Shown piece after piece: positions 51,270-64,000 of a DNA stretch of 64,000 nt. Position 1 is the stretch's first letter. Each line of letters opens with the position of its first letter. The notes beneath the pieces were generated by a model, which saw only the letters and a program-made list of their open reading frames with translations, ran no database searches and had not been told where the DNA came from. The translations under genes were made by a program, and so were the position numbers. Source of the stretch: Lytechinus pictus. Taxonomy: Eukaryota; Echinodermata; Echinoidea; Temnopleuroida; Toxopneustidae. Location: contig NC_087256.1 in assembly GCF_037042905.1 (NCBI RefSeq), positions 28,732,001 to 28,796,000 on the forward strand, in the 5' to 3' direction.

Positions 51270-52338
51270 GTAGGTTTCACAATCCGTTTTTTTTTCCTTG
51301 ATACATAATGATTGCTAAACATTTATCAGTATTCACTCATTGAATCAATTTGGCCAGCTCCTTCATCAGAATGGTAACTGCCTATTCGGAATCATGAGGC
51401 AACAAAAAATTCCCAGACATTTGTTTGCCATTCGCTTTTGTTGGATTGCTCTAGATGGCCTTTTCTTTAATGCATAGTTCATTGATATGATTTTGAATGC
51501 TTCACAATGAAATCACCATTGCTATGTATCTGAATCTTGGTGAAAGTCCATTCCGATGAACCACCCTTACTCAAAGTGGGTCGGGAAATGGACTAAGTGC
51601 ACATTACTTGACTTTCATCAACCAGGCACTGCTTTCTCAATATTAAGATGCGTATTAACACATTTCCATAAAACTTGCTAGAGGCTTAGGGGGCGATAAA
51701 GGAAGCTAAAAGCAACGATATTTCTTGACGAAAACGGCTAAGGATTATAGTTGTTGTTCGATGGCAAGATCTAGAGGGATTTGCAATGCATTGAATGAGA
51801 TCACCTTGATGTGCAGGAAAAGCTACAGGCAGTTCTGACAGCCCTTGGAAATTAAATAGCTGGGCTCTGCATTGAAAATTCACTTCAGCTGAGCTATAAA
51901 TCAATTTGCCCTTGCTCATTTCATTTTAGCTTTTCCTAGTCCATATCTGGATGATCTTTAAATGGATTGCTCAACTTCATTCAGGATCTTGAACTATTTT
52001 TCTCTCTTGCAGCTCATGCTGTAATTGTCATTGCAAACCTTTAGGTCAGACGGGAATCACCTGATATTTTTGAGCTAATCGGTCTCTTAATTGCTGTGAT
52101 AATGATGACTACAGTCACAAGCCTTCATTAGAACACTTATCACTCCTTTTCTTATTGCGAAGTATGTAATGAGGGTAATGACATAAAATTTGTCATCTTG
52201 AAACATTTATTGCATGTAGCCATGCACTGACAGCGTGTAGGACCCCCACAGCTCAGATTTTGGCAAACCTCCACCAACTCAATCCCATTTGTGATGTTAA
52301 TCCACGATGAGAAATAGGTGGAAAGTGAAGATGATGAA

Positions 52339-52801
52339 GAGGCTGTTCTCACTACGTTCCTAAAACTAGTTTACTGGGAACCGGTTCAGAAAGCCAGTTT
52401 GGAAGATCGCTTTGCTAGCGTTCTCACTTGATCACACGAAAGTGGTTTTCAAAATCACTTCACGTAAAGCGCTCTTGTTGCTATGGAAACGCTCTCAGTG
52501 GGGTGACACGTTTCGCGTGAAATTCGAAACCGCAGCATAGGCATTCTACACCTGTCGTGTGGAGTAGCGCGCTCAAAATGTGCGAAGATCGCTTCCCGAA
52601 GAACGGTTGTGTCCTCACTTACGCTTAAACCAGTTTAACGAGGCAAAGCGATCTTGAAAACTACATCGCGAGGTGGTTTTCCAAACTGGTTTGGAAGATC
52701 GCTTCCAAGACCACTTTGACCGTTCTCACTACGCGTTAAACTAGTTTCCACTAAACTAGTTTCCAGTAAACTAGTTTTAGGAACGTAGTGAGAACAGCCT
52801 C
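52339..52801. mobile_element. MITE with perfect 38-bp core inverted repeats
   Basis: GAGGCTGTTCTCACTACGTT, continuing to about 40 bp, is perfectly inverted at the right end. The flanks read GAA on each side (52336-52338 and 52802-52804), a possible 3-bp target duplication. The right arm repeats AAACTAGTTT three times. The interior carries several GAAGATCGCTT and CCAGTTTGGAAGATCGCTT words in both orientations. Confidence 0.9.
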
Positions 52802-54274
52802 GAAGTCACACTATATGACCCTTAATATGGATCTGCATTCTGAGTATAGGGACCTAATATTACACTACAGATGTGTCAGGAGATAGTTTACGATGAAAAC
52901 TGATATCTCCTAAACACCAGATGACATTTATTTATTATTCATACGCCTGTGACACTCACACTGAATGTTCATGGTTCAGCGATGGCCACCACCTCAAAAG
53001 ATGGACGCTATGAATGTTTCAAACAAGCTTTGACGTTTATTTTAATTAGGACGGACCATGTATCAATCAATTTGCATGGGATGGCACCACAATGTTTGAC
53101 CAAATTATTAGCCTACATGTACGTGTCCTGAATCGTGTAGCACATAGCCATATATGCATGTACGTGTATACCGGCACCACATTTGTATCTTGCCCTACAG
53201 GCACTAATGTGAACGATGTTCAGGAAGGATATTAAATTGTATGAAATCACTTTTAATATATATTGCATTTCCTGTTCGAAAGATAATTATTGATTGATTC
53301 TACAAAAGAGGATCCACGGATATTTCCAGGAGGAGTTGGGGGAGGGGTCTCTGTACATATTGATACAGATGTATGATAGTGAGTGTGTACTACACCTCTC
53401 TCTGTCCACACCCCTGGATAAGCTCTCTCAATTTATTCTTCCCCGATGAAATATGATGAGGATTTTTCAATTTCTAACATCCCTCGTCTCTCGCATGCTT
53501 GCACCAGATACATGGGATGTATCAATTATGTGACTGTCCTTTTTTCTTCTGTGCAAACTTTGTAGCCTATTGCTATCAAGTTGTGCGATCTGATCCTCTT
53601 ACAAACACACCAGTGGCTGGAGGCCCAAGAAGATGTCACGTAAGATGACAGGGTCTGCACTTACCCCTTATACTTCTCATGGAATTTATACCCTGTCCGG
53701 ATGTTCCAGATAAGAGTAAAATTGATGTCGCCTCCGAGTTGCCAGCAGCAACTAACTTCCTTAATTGCGTTTCGGAAGAACTCAATGTATTCATGATCAG
53801 GTGGGGGGGGGGGTGTAGTCAGAGGATAAAGGAACTGGTTTTCCAATATCTTAAATTTTGCCCGCAAAGTTAAAAAAAAAATTTAAAATGCATTAAGAAC
53901 ATTTTTTCCTGTCTCCGTGATGTTTATGAAATGGAAATCAAAACCTGGAGCCTTATTCTACTTGATGGTTTCCAGGAAAGTGCTTTTTGGAAATATTTAG
54001 TTCACATTATCAAGCAGAGGCTTCCTGTGATTGCAATTCTCACGAAAAATGAATAATTCATAAAAAAATGTGAATTCATTCTCAAGCTACTGGTATGATG
54101 TTCAATCGCCGAGTTTCGTACATGTACATGTACTGCTTGACACATGCACAAGTAGTCCTCTGTTTACTCAAATGAATTACAAGAAAGAGAATGATAAGAC
54201 AGTGCTTGCAAAATATGTAGGGCCAATAGGTAATTTCTGTTTATGTAGGCCTATACATTGTTAAGACTATCCCC

Positions 54275-54755
54275 TATGCTTTTCACACTGCACTTTTTTT
54301 CCTTAACCCCAGGAAATTGGTGGGGCTAAGGGGGGGGGGGGGGTCTTAGCCCCACCAATTTCGCGGGGTTAAGCTTAATAGCCCACTTCGTTTTCACACT
54401 ACATTTTAGCAAAGTGGGCTAGCGCGGTAAATAGTACAGTACTATCTGGCCCTGCAAAAAAAGCAGGGTTAGCCGGCTTATCGTGCTGCTAGCACCACAA
54501 TTGCGGTGCTAAGAGATGCAGTGTGAAACGAAAGTGGGCTAAAGAAAAGTGGGGCTAAGCATTAGCCAATCACAGAAGTCGAAATTGTACATTAAACGCG
54601 CTTTGTATGGTAAAATCATCAATATACATGAGCTGTGTGATAGTCCGGGGTTAAGGCGTTAACCCCGGCTAAGCAAATAGTATTGGGTTAAGAAATACAA
54701 TGTGAATTTAAAAAAAGATAGTATGGGGTTAAGGAAATGCAGTGTGAAAAGCATA
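54275..54755. mobile_element. MITE with TATGCTTTTCACACTGCA ends and nested hairpins
   Basis: TATGCTTTTCACACTGCA is perfectly inverted at the right end, followed on each side by (C)CTTAACCCC. Inside, 54315-54330 and 54345-54360 form a perfect 16-bp hairpin (AATTGGTGGGGCTAAG) around a loop of G residues. GTGTGAAACG / CGTTTTCACAC and AAGTGGGCTA words repeat in both orientations. Confidence 0.88.
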
Positions 54756-55330
54756 CAAGAGTTTGATAATAAAGATTGTTTGATAATGGTGGTTTACATG
54801 CACAGTACTTCATGCAATATTTCTAAGCAGAGCTTACTATTTCTGTTTAATATCTCTCAACACAATACATGTACCTTCTGATCATGCGAGGAATTCGTAA
54901 ATCAATAAAGAAACAAAAAGACTTTTAAGGGGGAATATGTAATTGTACAGTATGCTATGATCCATGAAAATTCATATCAGGTGTTTAAATGGGCTAAAAT
55001 TAGTTGCTAAAAAACAAACCCCTTCGTGAGGAAAGATCAAACAGACACACCTTATGTAAGTTGTCCCAACTGCTGATTGTGCTTTTAACTGCAGGTAATT
55101 TCATACCCTCCCTTTGACAAAAAAAAACTTATGGTATTTTTCTGATCTGAAAGCTAATGATTGTAATATCCCGGAAAGGAAACGTCCATAAACAAGTATA
55201 TTTACAGTACATGTAGGTACTTTTTAAATTACAAAGAGGATTTATCAAAGGTTGCAAAAAACATTATAGTGTCAAACCAAATTGCCAGAACCCGTTATAT
55301 AATGATATTAGGCCCTTTAGTATTTACAAT

Positions 55331-55732
55331 AGGCGGTGCTGCACCAGCCCGAGTTTGCTCAATCTCGAGATTTTAGCCCTATTGGCCCTCTTAGCGATTT
55401 GTCTCGAGATTCAAGAAACCCTGTCTCCACCATCGTAAGAAGGGCGATTCCTGCTCAAGCGAGGCATCTATGCATTATGGTCTGATGCCGTGAATAAATA
55501 ATTCCGAGTGTGTCTGCACCTGCGAATTAGCGGGATAATTAGTAAAATAGCACGCTATTTTGCAAATAATCCCAAGTTGACTTGGGATCGCAATCTCAAG
55601 ATTAATCCTGCGATCTAGCGCGATAATTGCGCCTCCATTACAAATAATCTCGAGATTGTTCAGATCGGGATAATTTGCCGGATCAGAAATAGCACGCTAA
55701 TTTGAAAACTCGGGCTGGTGCAGATGGCCCTA
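55331..55732. mobile_element. MITE with CTGCACCAGCCCGAG ends, copy 3 (short form)
   Basis: Near-identical termini to the copy at 31312 (AGGCGGTGCTGCACCAGCCC left, complement of GGGCCATCTGCACCAGCCCG right) and the same internal CTCGAGAT and GCGGGATAATTAG words. It is about 400 bp, with about 50 bp near the left arm that copy 1 lacks. Confidence 0.88.
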
Positions 55733-58700
55733 TTATGCCTTTTGATTTCATCTAGTGCGAGAAGAATGCTGATCTTGTTGCAGGCTCATATCATGAGAAC
55801 TTTATCTGGTGTGAAAGGGTGTGAATGCCGATATCAATTATCGGGTATTTTGAGGCCTGAATAAGATATGATCTACAGGTAGTTTGTATGCACATGTTCG
55901 GATGGGGTGGTGTGGATGTCTCACAAAACAGTAGACATCCTTGTACCCTGGTTGGCCATCGAGGGGCTTGTTATATCAGCAGAATAGCTTTTAATAGTTC
56001 AAGCTTCAAAAAACAGCTTTGCTCTCTACTTTTGTTTGGCAACCGATTGATCGATAATAACCCGCAGCATGATAAATCGAGTAGTCTGATTTCCTTTGTG
56101 AAAGGAGCTATTTCACTATTGGATTGTGGCTACATCTTTTGTTTTTAGAATCTATAGTTTAATGTAAAAAATATATTTCCAAACGAATGGATACATTGGA
56201 AACTGTTGGGTGTTTTCAATGAAAATGTCAATGTTTTGTCTCTTCTGTAAAATGAATATAAAAATTTAGCACAATTTATGAAATAAATTCATCTATATTT
56301 ATCTTATTAAAAAACCTCTGATGTAGAACCTATCAGATGATTGTTGTCATCATCATTCATATGATGTTTAATTGAAATCACCTCATTAAAATTCACACTA
56401 AAAATGCTGAATCAAACAACATCACAATGCATGAGAGTGAAGTAGGCGATAGTTCGTAAAGAAACAAAAGATTTGAATAGAGATCGAAGGACTTGGCATT
56501 TGCTCATCAATAACAAGCGAAATCACGCAGCATGTTCATGCTTGCTAACAACTGGTGGTTTTACATGGAGAGAAGAGGGAGGGAGGCAAAGAGAGAAAGA
56601 GAAAGAGAGAGATGAGTTTTAAGAAGATCAAGTTCATACCCACTGTAACTCCTCGTGTTTCAACTGTAGTTGACAATGTTTGAATCGGGTGTTACCATGG
56701 TAAAGGCTATAGCAAGGGTCATATATTTCTGCAAGAGGTAGAGACTTGTTGTGTTGTAATAGTTGAATTGTATCGGGTGAGGGGCGGGAGGGGGATGGGG
56801 AGGGGCCGGGAGGAGTTCTGTGGGGGGGGGGTAGGGAAAAGTGTCAGCTATTGGTTGAGGCTGGTGAAAGGGAGGTACATGTAACAGCACAAGACAAAAA
56901 TAAATGTGTCTTGATTTGAGGGAGGGATTGAAAATAGGAATTGGAGAAGGAAGGTATCGGCCTATAGGTCAAATTTTTGCCTACGTTGCATATTTTTCTT
57001 AAATATACACCCCGTTTAATAGGAAGGATGAGATTACCGTGCCACTTTGACACTGCTATCTTTACAGATTTCCAATGTTTTTTAAAAGTAGGGACACTAT
57101 TCTATTGAATGCCTGTATTACAAATTGATTGTTAGCCTTCATTGCAAAAGCCCATTTTTCTTGCTCAATTCTACATGTATATGCCATATTAAAATGTTGA
57201 CAGATTTTTTTACTCTCTCATTCAAATAATTTGTGCTTTACATTACCAATTCCACGTTTACACTGTTATTTTTAACTACTCAGTAGCAGGACAAGGCAAC
57301 ACCCCCCCCCCCCATGAATAAAGTGAAATGAGACATTTCTATTTTAACATTCAGGATGGGTTCAGACAGGTACAGATATGACAAATTATTATTGTTTTTC
57401 CTCAGTTTCCTGTCAAACATAGAAAAAATGAACATACATACGTACATGTAGCTTGATTTGCGGCCGTGAAATGGCTCAAATTTTGTTCTCCATCTTGTTG
57501 ATAAATTACTATTGTTTCCTGTAGCTTTAGGGCTGTGAAATAATGAGCAATACCTGCAAGTCACAGGCTAGAAATTTTCTATTTCATTTCATTAGTATCC
57601 ATCCATTCATCACAATTATAGTAATAGTATAGGCTGTTATGAATTTCATGAATTAAGAATTAATATCACAACGTCAACACATTATACAAAAAAAAAAATC
57701 TTATTTCTAATGGTGAATGATATTTATAGTCCTGGTGATGTGTGATGGTATACATGTTGGCCTACATGCTATGAGTTCCCCTCAAGTAATAATTTTTGGT
57801 TGATAATTACTGAATTTGGCTCTTATTAATCAATTTTGACTCTTCAAATTTTATTTCCAAGCCACATGTTGAATGCCTATCAACTTTGGGTGGGTGTGAC
57901 TTGGGGGTACAGTATTAGTTTGGGTGTTGAAGAGTAATACTTCTTAGCCAACATGGACATGTAAAAGCTAGAAATGGATCACAACTGATATTTTTGTGAC
58001 CTCATTTTACACAAGTTCATGACCTGTTTGATATATTTACCAGTATCTGTCATATCCTATTGATCCTGTTTACAAATAAACTGAAGGCATTTTTTGTTCT
58101 TCTTTGTATCTTGTTCCTGGGGGGTAGATTCTCTTCATTATCAATGGCCGTGATCATAGGCGAACAAAGCCCATGTGATCAGCTGATGATCGTGAACACC
58201 ATGTGTAATGCCCTGCTCTGAAGCAAGCTTGATCAATTTGAAATTATGTTGAAGAAGAATAGGCAATGCTGAGATTAATCTTACATCATCTACCAGTATG
58301 AACAAAGTACATTGTATTCTTTTGACATATAGATGAATGGTTTGTAACTGGGCTACCATGCAAATCAATAGATTACTTTGCGATTCCTTGCTTTGTCTAT
58401 TCATTTAGCCTCCTCTTCAGTCTTGGTTACTATTATGTATGTATACCTGTGTATTTGTATAGGCCCTAGATATACTTTATACAAAAAAAGACATTCAGGG
58501 GTTTCTAAATCAGAAAATGCACGATATTTGTTGTATATTAGTTTTAAAAAGTTTGGAATAAAAAAACCCCAGAAATGTGAAGAATAATGGGAGAACTGCA
58601 TAACTATCATTGCTTTCAACCAGAAAAATCATTTTGGTTCAATGAGAGTTCATGAAAATGTGCATGTTCAGTCACATGCAGAGTCAAAGCGAAATTGCAA

Positions 58701-60655
58701 ACTTTTAAATTGATTTAGGAATATTCTGTATGAAGGCATATATGTACATGTGTAGTACACTTCTGTTATAAGTATTTCATTAAAAAAAAAAACTGACTCT
58801 AGAAATAGACAAATAGCATAAATAAAAAAAAACAAGCCACAGTACAAGAGGATAAAGCTTTTGTTTAATATATAATGAGGTCGAGACGAGAGAGGTCTCT
58901 TCTGAAATAAAATAAAAGCTGTCGAGATCATGTCCATTATTCTGCTAAAAGATTTCTCTCATCTATTAGGCAGAGTTAGTCCCTTGACAACACTGTAGCA
59001 TGCCCTGGGAAATTCACTTCTCTTTTTCCCTTTTGTCATCTGGATGAAATCCATTTTTCCTATGACCAGGTCATTTCCAAAATGGATGGAGGAGCCTGAT
59101 CAAGTATTGAATTTCTTATTGTTGCATATGTCTTCTTTCACGATCTCTCCGATCTCCTGTAAATTTTCCCTTCTTTGACTCTCTCTCACTCCTATTTTCC
59201 ATTTTTATTCTCAACATCTCTGAGCATCTCCATTACTAATCCCTTCTTTTCTCTTCTTTCTCCTGTCAGAATGACTGTACCATTCTGTTTCTTACACAGT
59301 TCCCCCCCCCCCATTGTTATGAATTTATTCTTGCATTTAGTATCTCTTTTTGTATTTTGTATAAAGTATGAAGCCATGATTCAATATTTCTACCATTCCA
59401 ACGTGAAATTGATATTTATGAACATCAAAGTTTGGCAGTTACATACCTTTTCTTATTTTGGCTTTTTATCATAAATGAAATTATTCAAAGATTTCCCCCT
59501 GTGTTTTTTTTCATTCTTACTTGGCAAATCGCAATTTTGGTGTAATAATTTCAGAATATTAGAATGTTAATAGGAAATCATAAAGTGCAAGGGTTCGAAG
59601 TGCTCAAAATAGTTGTCCATGCTTGTTTCGGTTTGATAACAGGTTGATTTCTGTGTCGACCCATCTCCTCCCCTTCTAATCAGTCAGTTCAGGCGAGTTG
59701 ATTGCATTATTTATGAGGACACTCGCGCTTCCATTATGGAATCCTGGGTCCATTAGTAAACAAGCCAAATTAGATTGTAGGGGTCAATCACGTTTCTCTC
59801 TTCTCCTCTGTACCTGACCGCATCCACCCAAAGGCTCGGTGATCCTCCCCCACCAGGACTGGCTCCTGATTGGTCGCCATGTCGGGGGTTTCTGGGTCAT
59901 GTGATGTGCAAACATCCCCCACTTGGTGGTGTCAGGTGACATCCATCCCCATGGTGAGGGGATAATGAATCTATTGGTGCGCCCCCTCCCATGGGGGCAT
60001 ATTAGGTCTATCCCCATACCCAGGGTAGCCCCCTTCCATGCCATGTACTGGCACCTTGCCAACACACCTGTAGCCCTTCAAGGCTTGTTCTCATCTGTTC
60101 AGAAATTCAAATCCTGTATGAGACTCATAATATATGAAAATATGAAATATGATACGATTACAATGCCCCTGTTATAGTTTAATTCATGCTTGATTGCCAA
60201 AGCAATACTTAAGATGCAAGTGATTATAATATACTGTTTATGATTTTAGAAGTGAGGGTACCTGGATAGCACAGGGCTTGAATATAAGGATCAATGCTCG
60301 GTGGTTTGGATAACTGCCCTCATTGCTTGCCAGTGGTAACCAGGGACCTGTTTTATGAGAATTTAATATGATTATGGTAACTTTGCCAAATACAGCAACT
60401 GGCAACTACATGTATTATAGAAACTGTGATCATGATTGGCTGCTGAGGCAATCATGCACTTGCTTCAATCTGGTAAAGTTTGCCATTTTATGTAGGAATA
60501 TGGCGACTTCTACAGAAACTTTCATTTTGATTGACTACTGGGACCACCCGTCGCTCATGCATGGATAGAGTATAAATTATACATTTAGGAGATCTTGTAC
60601 ATGTAGTTTTTCTTGTGTCTACATGGAACCAAACTGCAATCTCATCATCAAAGCT

Positions 60656-61215
60656 TATAGGACAAGTCCACCCCAAGAAAAATTTAATTTGAATAAAAAC
60701 AAAAAAACTCAACATGCATAACACTGAAAATTTCATCAAAATCGGTTGTAAAATAAAAAAAGTTATGATATTTTAAATTTTTACTTAATTTCACAAGACA
60801 GTTATATGCAGATCCTGGTTGGTATGCAAACGAGGAGACTGATGACGTCATCAACTTACTATTTCTTCTGTATTTTATTATATGAAATATGAAATATTCT
60901 TATTTTCTCCTCATTGTCAAGTGAAACAACGATTAATTCCTCCCTGAACATGTGGAATAACATTGTTTAATACTATATGGTTCAGTCATATTGGTTCTTA
61001 TCATCAAATATTTAAAAAAAATTATTCAAACAATAAAAAACAAAAGAAATAGTGAGTGAAGGACATCATCGACTGTCTCATTTGCATGTTACTGAATTGT
61101 GCATATCACTGTTTTGAGAAAAATGAGCGAAACTTTGAAATGCCATCACTTTCTTATTTTACATCTGATTTTGATGAAATTTTCAGCATTATGCTAGTTT
61201 GATTTTTCACTTTGC
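60656..61215. mobile_element. MITE with GGACAAGTCC-type ends, copy 2 (right end truncated)
   Basis: It begins TATAGGACAAGTCCACCCCA and follows the copy at 13430 through GATGACGTCATC and CAAAAGAAATAGTGAGTG. It reaches ATTTTGATGAAATTTTCAGC at about 61170, but the final GGGGTGGAC end is missing. Confidence 0.85.
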
Positions 61216-63276
61216 ACTATGAGCAGTCTCGTATAGCTAATCATCAAATTAATCTTGAAGTTTTATAGCAACATTGTGTGAACCTCAATATTACCACCTT
61301 TCCTGATAGGGTTCCTGGTGTTATATTTGGAGCATACATATGCTTTTCTTTTTGTTGAGAAATATCGAACCATAAAATCATATTACATGTAAGTCATTAC
61401 CCTACAGAGCATAAACCATGAAATTAATTGTTGATATCGATGCCATATTTTCATGAGTGCACATCAACCTTCTTAAAAGGCCTTGTATTTTATAGAAAGA
61501 ACAATAACATTTAATTATAGTAATCGAAAATGCATTTAACCTTGCACTCAAGTGTGCACTATTGATTCGCTCTAATCACCTCAACAATCGTTTCAATAAA
61601 TGAATAACATCATGCAGGAAGAACTGAGATCTTTCATGTCTTTTTTGTCAGTCAATGAACCATGGGCTATGTATAATTAGCTTTGTAGATAAGCATGAGA
61701 ATGGTCTTAAAGTACCATAAAGAAATATTATATCATTCAACCTAGATTTACAGGGTGTACTACTGGGTCTGTTGCAGAGAGATTTGCCATCAAACGCAGC
61801 TCCAGAAATCAAACACAACTCACCATCCAACTATTAAGACATTTTGGAAGTTGTGTTAAGATGTGTTTAAACTTGACAGGTCGGACCAAAACCAAGACCA
61901 AGACCAAAATACACTGTACTTCTGAGTAGTTGTAAAGCGAGTTGTGTTCGATTTTTGGAGATACCTTTGATTGCACGTCTTCCTGCTACAAGCCCCATTA
62001 CCCCAGGTATGGCAGAAGCATAATTGTGTTTTTATTTCAGAACGAGGACAATCAAGAGCTTGGTTAGTTTTCAAAGGCATTCTGGCTTAAATATAAATAA
62101 CAGGCAATGTTAAGATGGATTTCTTGATGCATCGCATGCTGGGTAACTATCAAGTCTTGAAGGTATAGCCGGCTTAGAATTTCCTAGAGCATTGTCCTTT
62201 TTTTGATAAAGAAGACAAAAGCATCCCTTGACAGGTCTTTTTCTTCCTCATATATCAGGTAACCCAATTTCCATCCACATTTTCTTCTTTTCTCCTGTGT
62301 ATGCAGTAAAGGAGAGTGGGTACCGTATTTCAAATACCATGTTTTTCAGAGTCTGTTCAAATTGCTTGGGATCATTTGCTTGAAAAATGGTGTTGAATGC
62401 TAGACTGTAGAAAAGTCAGAAATGTTCCCAATTCATTTCATTGGTATTGTTTACTGCAAAAGATCAAATTTCTCTGTAAATTGGAGCAAATGAAAGGATG
62501 TTTGACCCCAGAAACATTTCAGTTTATGTTATTCCAGATACGCAGACATCTCGTCTAACATCAACTCGAGTTCCAAAGAAAGGAGAGAAAGCACCCTAAA
62601 ATGTTTAAAAAATGGAATCTTCGCTAGAAATTTAAGAGGATTAATCCCTTTTCAATTCGAGTCCTTAAAGTTTTTTTATGTGATTTTAATTTACTTAATA
62701 TTTATGGACATATTTAAAGGCCTTTTATATTAAGTGACTTGTTCGTTCACAGTTACCGCTACAATAGTGATTCAGGTTGGCAAATAATCTGTTTATTTTT
62801 TATTTTTATTTTTTTCATGGCAAAGAAATATTTCAACAATAAAAATATCATTTTAGTGACTTTCTACTGTGTCATATTCAACAACAACAAAAAAGAACAT
62901 TTTTCAAAATTCACAGTTCCAACTTGACATTTTCATGTACATTTCACCCATGAATTTATATTAGATTTTAGAAAGTTGTTTTATCATATATAGGCTTGCT
63001 CTTAAACTCGGCAATGAATGCATGAATAATCTTAATACAGGCATAAATGCCACGTGCAATGAATGCATTTTACTTGCTAGTGAGCGTATAGGCCTATTAT
63101 CTTGACAAGGGTATGGATTATGCAGGATTTATCAAGAAGAAGAGATGTGAGTGATACTTGAAGGGCTCCAGGTCATGCTGCCAATTCACATCTAAAAGGC
63201 TTCAAATCCCTTTAAATAAAGAATGAGAGGTGCCTCCCCACATGTATCCGTTGCTATCTTCCTATCATTTCATTAT

Positions 63277-63752
63277 AGGCGGTTTCAAACCGCCTCGATC
63301 ACAAGAATCCCCATTAAATTACGAGAAAATTTTTAGGCTAAAAAATACCCATAAATCATTCCTGCATTCACACCGCCCCGAAACATACCCTTCGGGATAA
63401 ATTCCTGAAGTTAGGAGCATGCGCAGTATGGTCTAAAAAGCAGGCAAGGCGCGAGATTCAAAACCTCTAGCCCAGCAGCCACCCACGGCGCCCGCGCCCA
63501 ACGACACGCTGGGCTAAAAGTTCCCGTAAATTGCTTTCACATTGCCAAAATACCTGCGACCTTGGAAAAATCCCCGCGAAAGTTCTCGTAATTTCGCCAA
63601 GTACCTACTATTTAGCGGGTATTTTCTTTCGGGGAAATTACGCGTAGTTTGCTTCCACATTACCAAAATACCTGGTATTTTCTGATCGGGGTAAATTTCC
63701 CGATCAGAGAATACCTGGAACTGACGAACTTCGAGGCGGTCTGAAACCACCT
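63277..63752. mobile_element. MITE with self-palindromic GGCGGTTT ends, copy 2 (inverted orientation)
   Basis: Reads as the reverse complement of the element at 46016-46492. The left terminus is AGGCGGTTTCAAACCGCCT and the right terminus is AGGCGGTCTGAAACCACCT. The two copies have nearly equal length (about 476 bp) and few differences, suggesting recent activity. Confidence 0.9.
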
Positions 63753-64000
63753 AATGTTTCTTGAACTGTCAAGGCTATATAGTGCAAAATACTAAATGTG
63801 CCTTTTTGTCCAGGTTTTCGAAACAGTGAAGTATTAGGCCTAACTATACACATATGTTTATACTGGCAGTGACATACATGAAATCCCATAATCAGAAATG
63901 TATGATTTTAGTTTTAAAAAATTACTTCGGCTGTGACAATGATTTATATTGACCTTTTGCCTGCTACATCATATTAAAATCCATTTTTTTTAGTGGAAGC

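Larger units (their letters stand above)
51270..64000 (+). other. Downstream FAM53 intron / flank, no further coding exon identified
   Basis: The donor at 51270 requires a phase-0 exon downstream. I searched by eye for the FAM53 C-terminal end and did not find it, so the intron probably runs past the window. The interval holds five MITEs listed separately. 59680-60080 is a GC-rich, apparently unique block with CAGGTG E-box words and may be regulatory. A small acceptor-plus-open-frame at 53572-53643 ends in TAA and does not resemble the family end. Elsewhere I see AT-rich sequence and chance ORFs. Confidence 0.5.

Noticed and set aside
53572..53643. Possible FAM53 C-terminal exon (PIAIKLCDLILLQTHQWLEA…, stop)
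   Set aside because: It has an acceptor tract and an in-phase stop, but no resemblance to the family's acidic LDLEQIE-type end. Too short to trust.
59784..60065. Trp-rich minus-strand ORF
   Set aside because: Chance ORF in GC-rich sequence. Composition is not protein-like.
62548..62600. Phase-0 open segment after ATACGCAG (TSRLTSTRVPKKGEKAP, stop)
   Set aside because: Seventeen residues with a weak acceptor and no family similarity. Likely chance.

Overview
This is a window of an AT-rich animal genome, most likely a sea urchin (echinoid) and possibly Lytechinus-like. The evidence is consensus GT/AG introns, a FAM53-family gene with the metazoan motifs, tRNA-derived SINEs, an APE-type LINE, many foldback MITEs, frequent TACATGTA palindromes and long G or C homopolymers. 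The species guess rests on remembered repeat families and is inference only. No CRISPR array, operon, rRNA gene or free-standing tRNA gene was seen.

Left end (1-5753): the antisense strand carries a LINE whose ORF is open from an ATG at 2348 to the window edge. It lies in an intron of a plus-strand gene whose last two coding exons are 2968-3062 and 4659-5710. That protein has a short coiled coil and a Ser-rich, acidic, low-complexity tail containing a three-fold repeat. I do not recognise its family.

5754-20339 is non-genic and packed with repeats: MITEs, a SINE, a 2.26 kb hAT-like element with a perfect 8-bp target duplication, and a purine-rich minisatellite.

20340-64000 is dominated by one plus-strand FAM53-family gene. 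A CpG-rich block ending in a consensus donor (20592) is a candidate first exon. The first coding exon is 28403-28477, a small second coding exon is 37797 (or 37809)-37869, and the large core exon is 50401-51269. Intron phases agree across all joins (0, then 1, then an open phase-0 donor). The C-terminal exon was not found here and is probably beyond 64000.

The long introns hold at least three SINE copies, LINE tails, an array of tRNA-like monomers of about 160-178 bp (36335-37262), and MITE families present in two or three copies. The one clearly recognised cellular product is the FAM53 protein, a nuclear or cytoplasmic regulator family linked in vertebrates to beta-catenin nuclear entry. Nothing in the window shows how the two host genes would cooperate.
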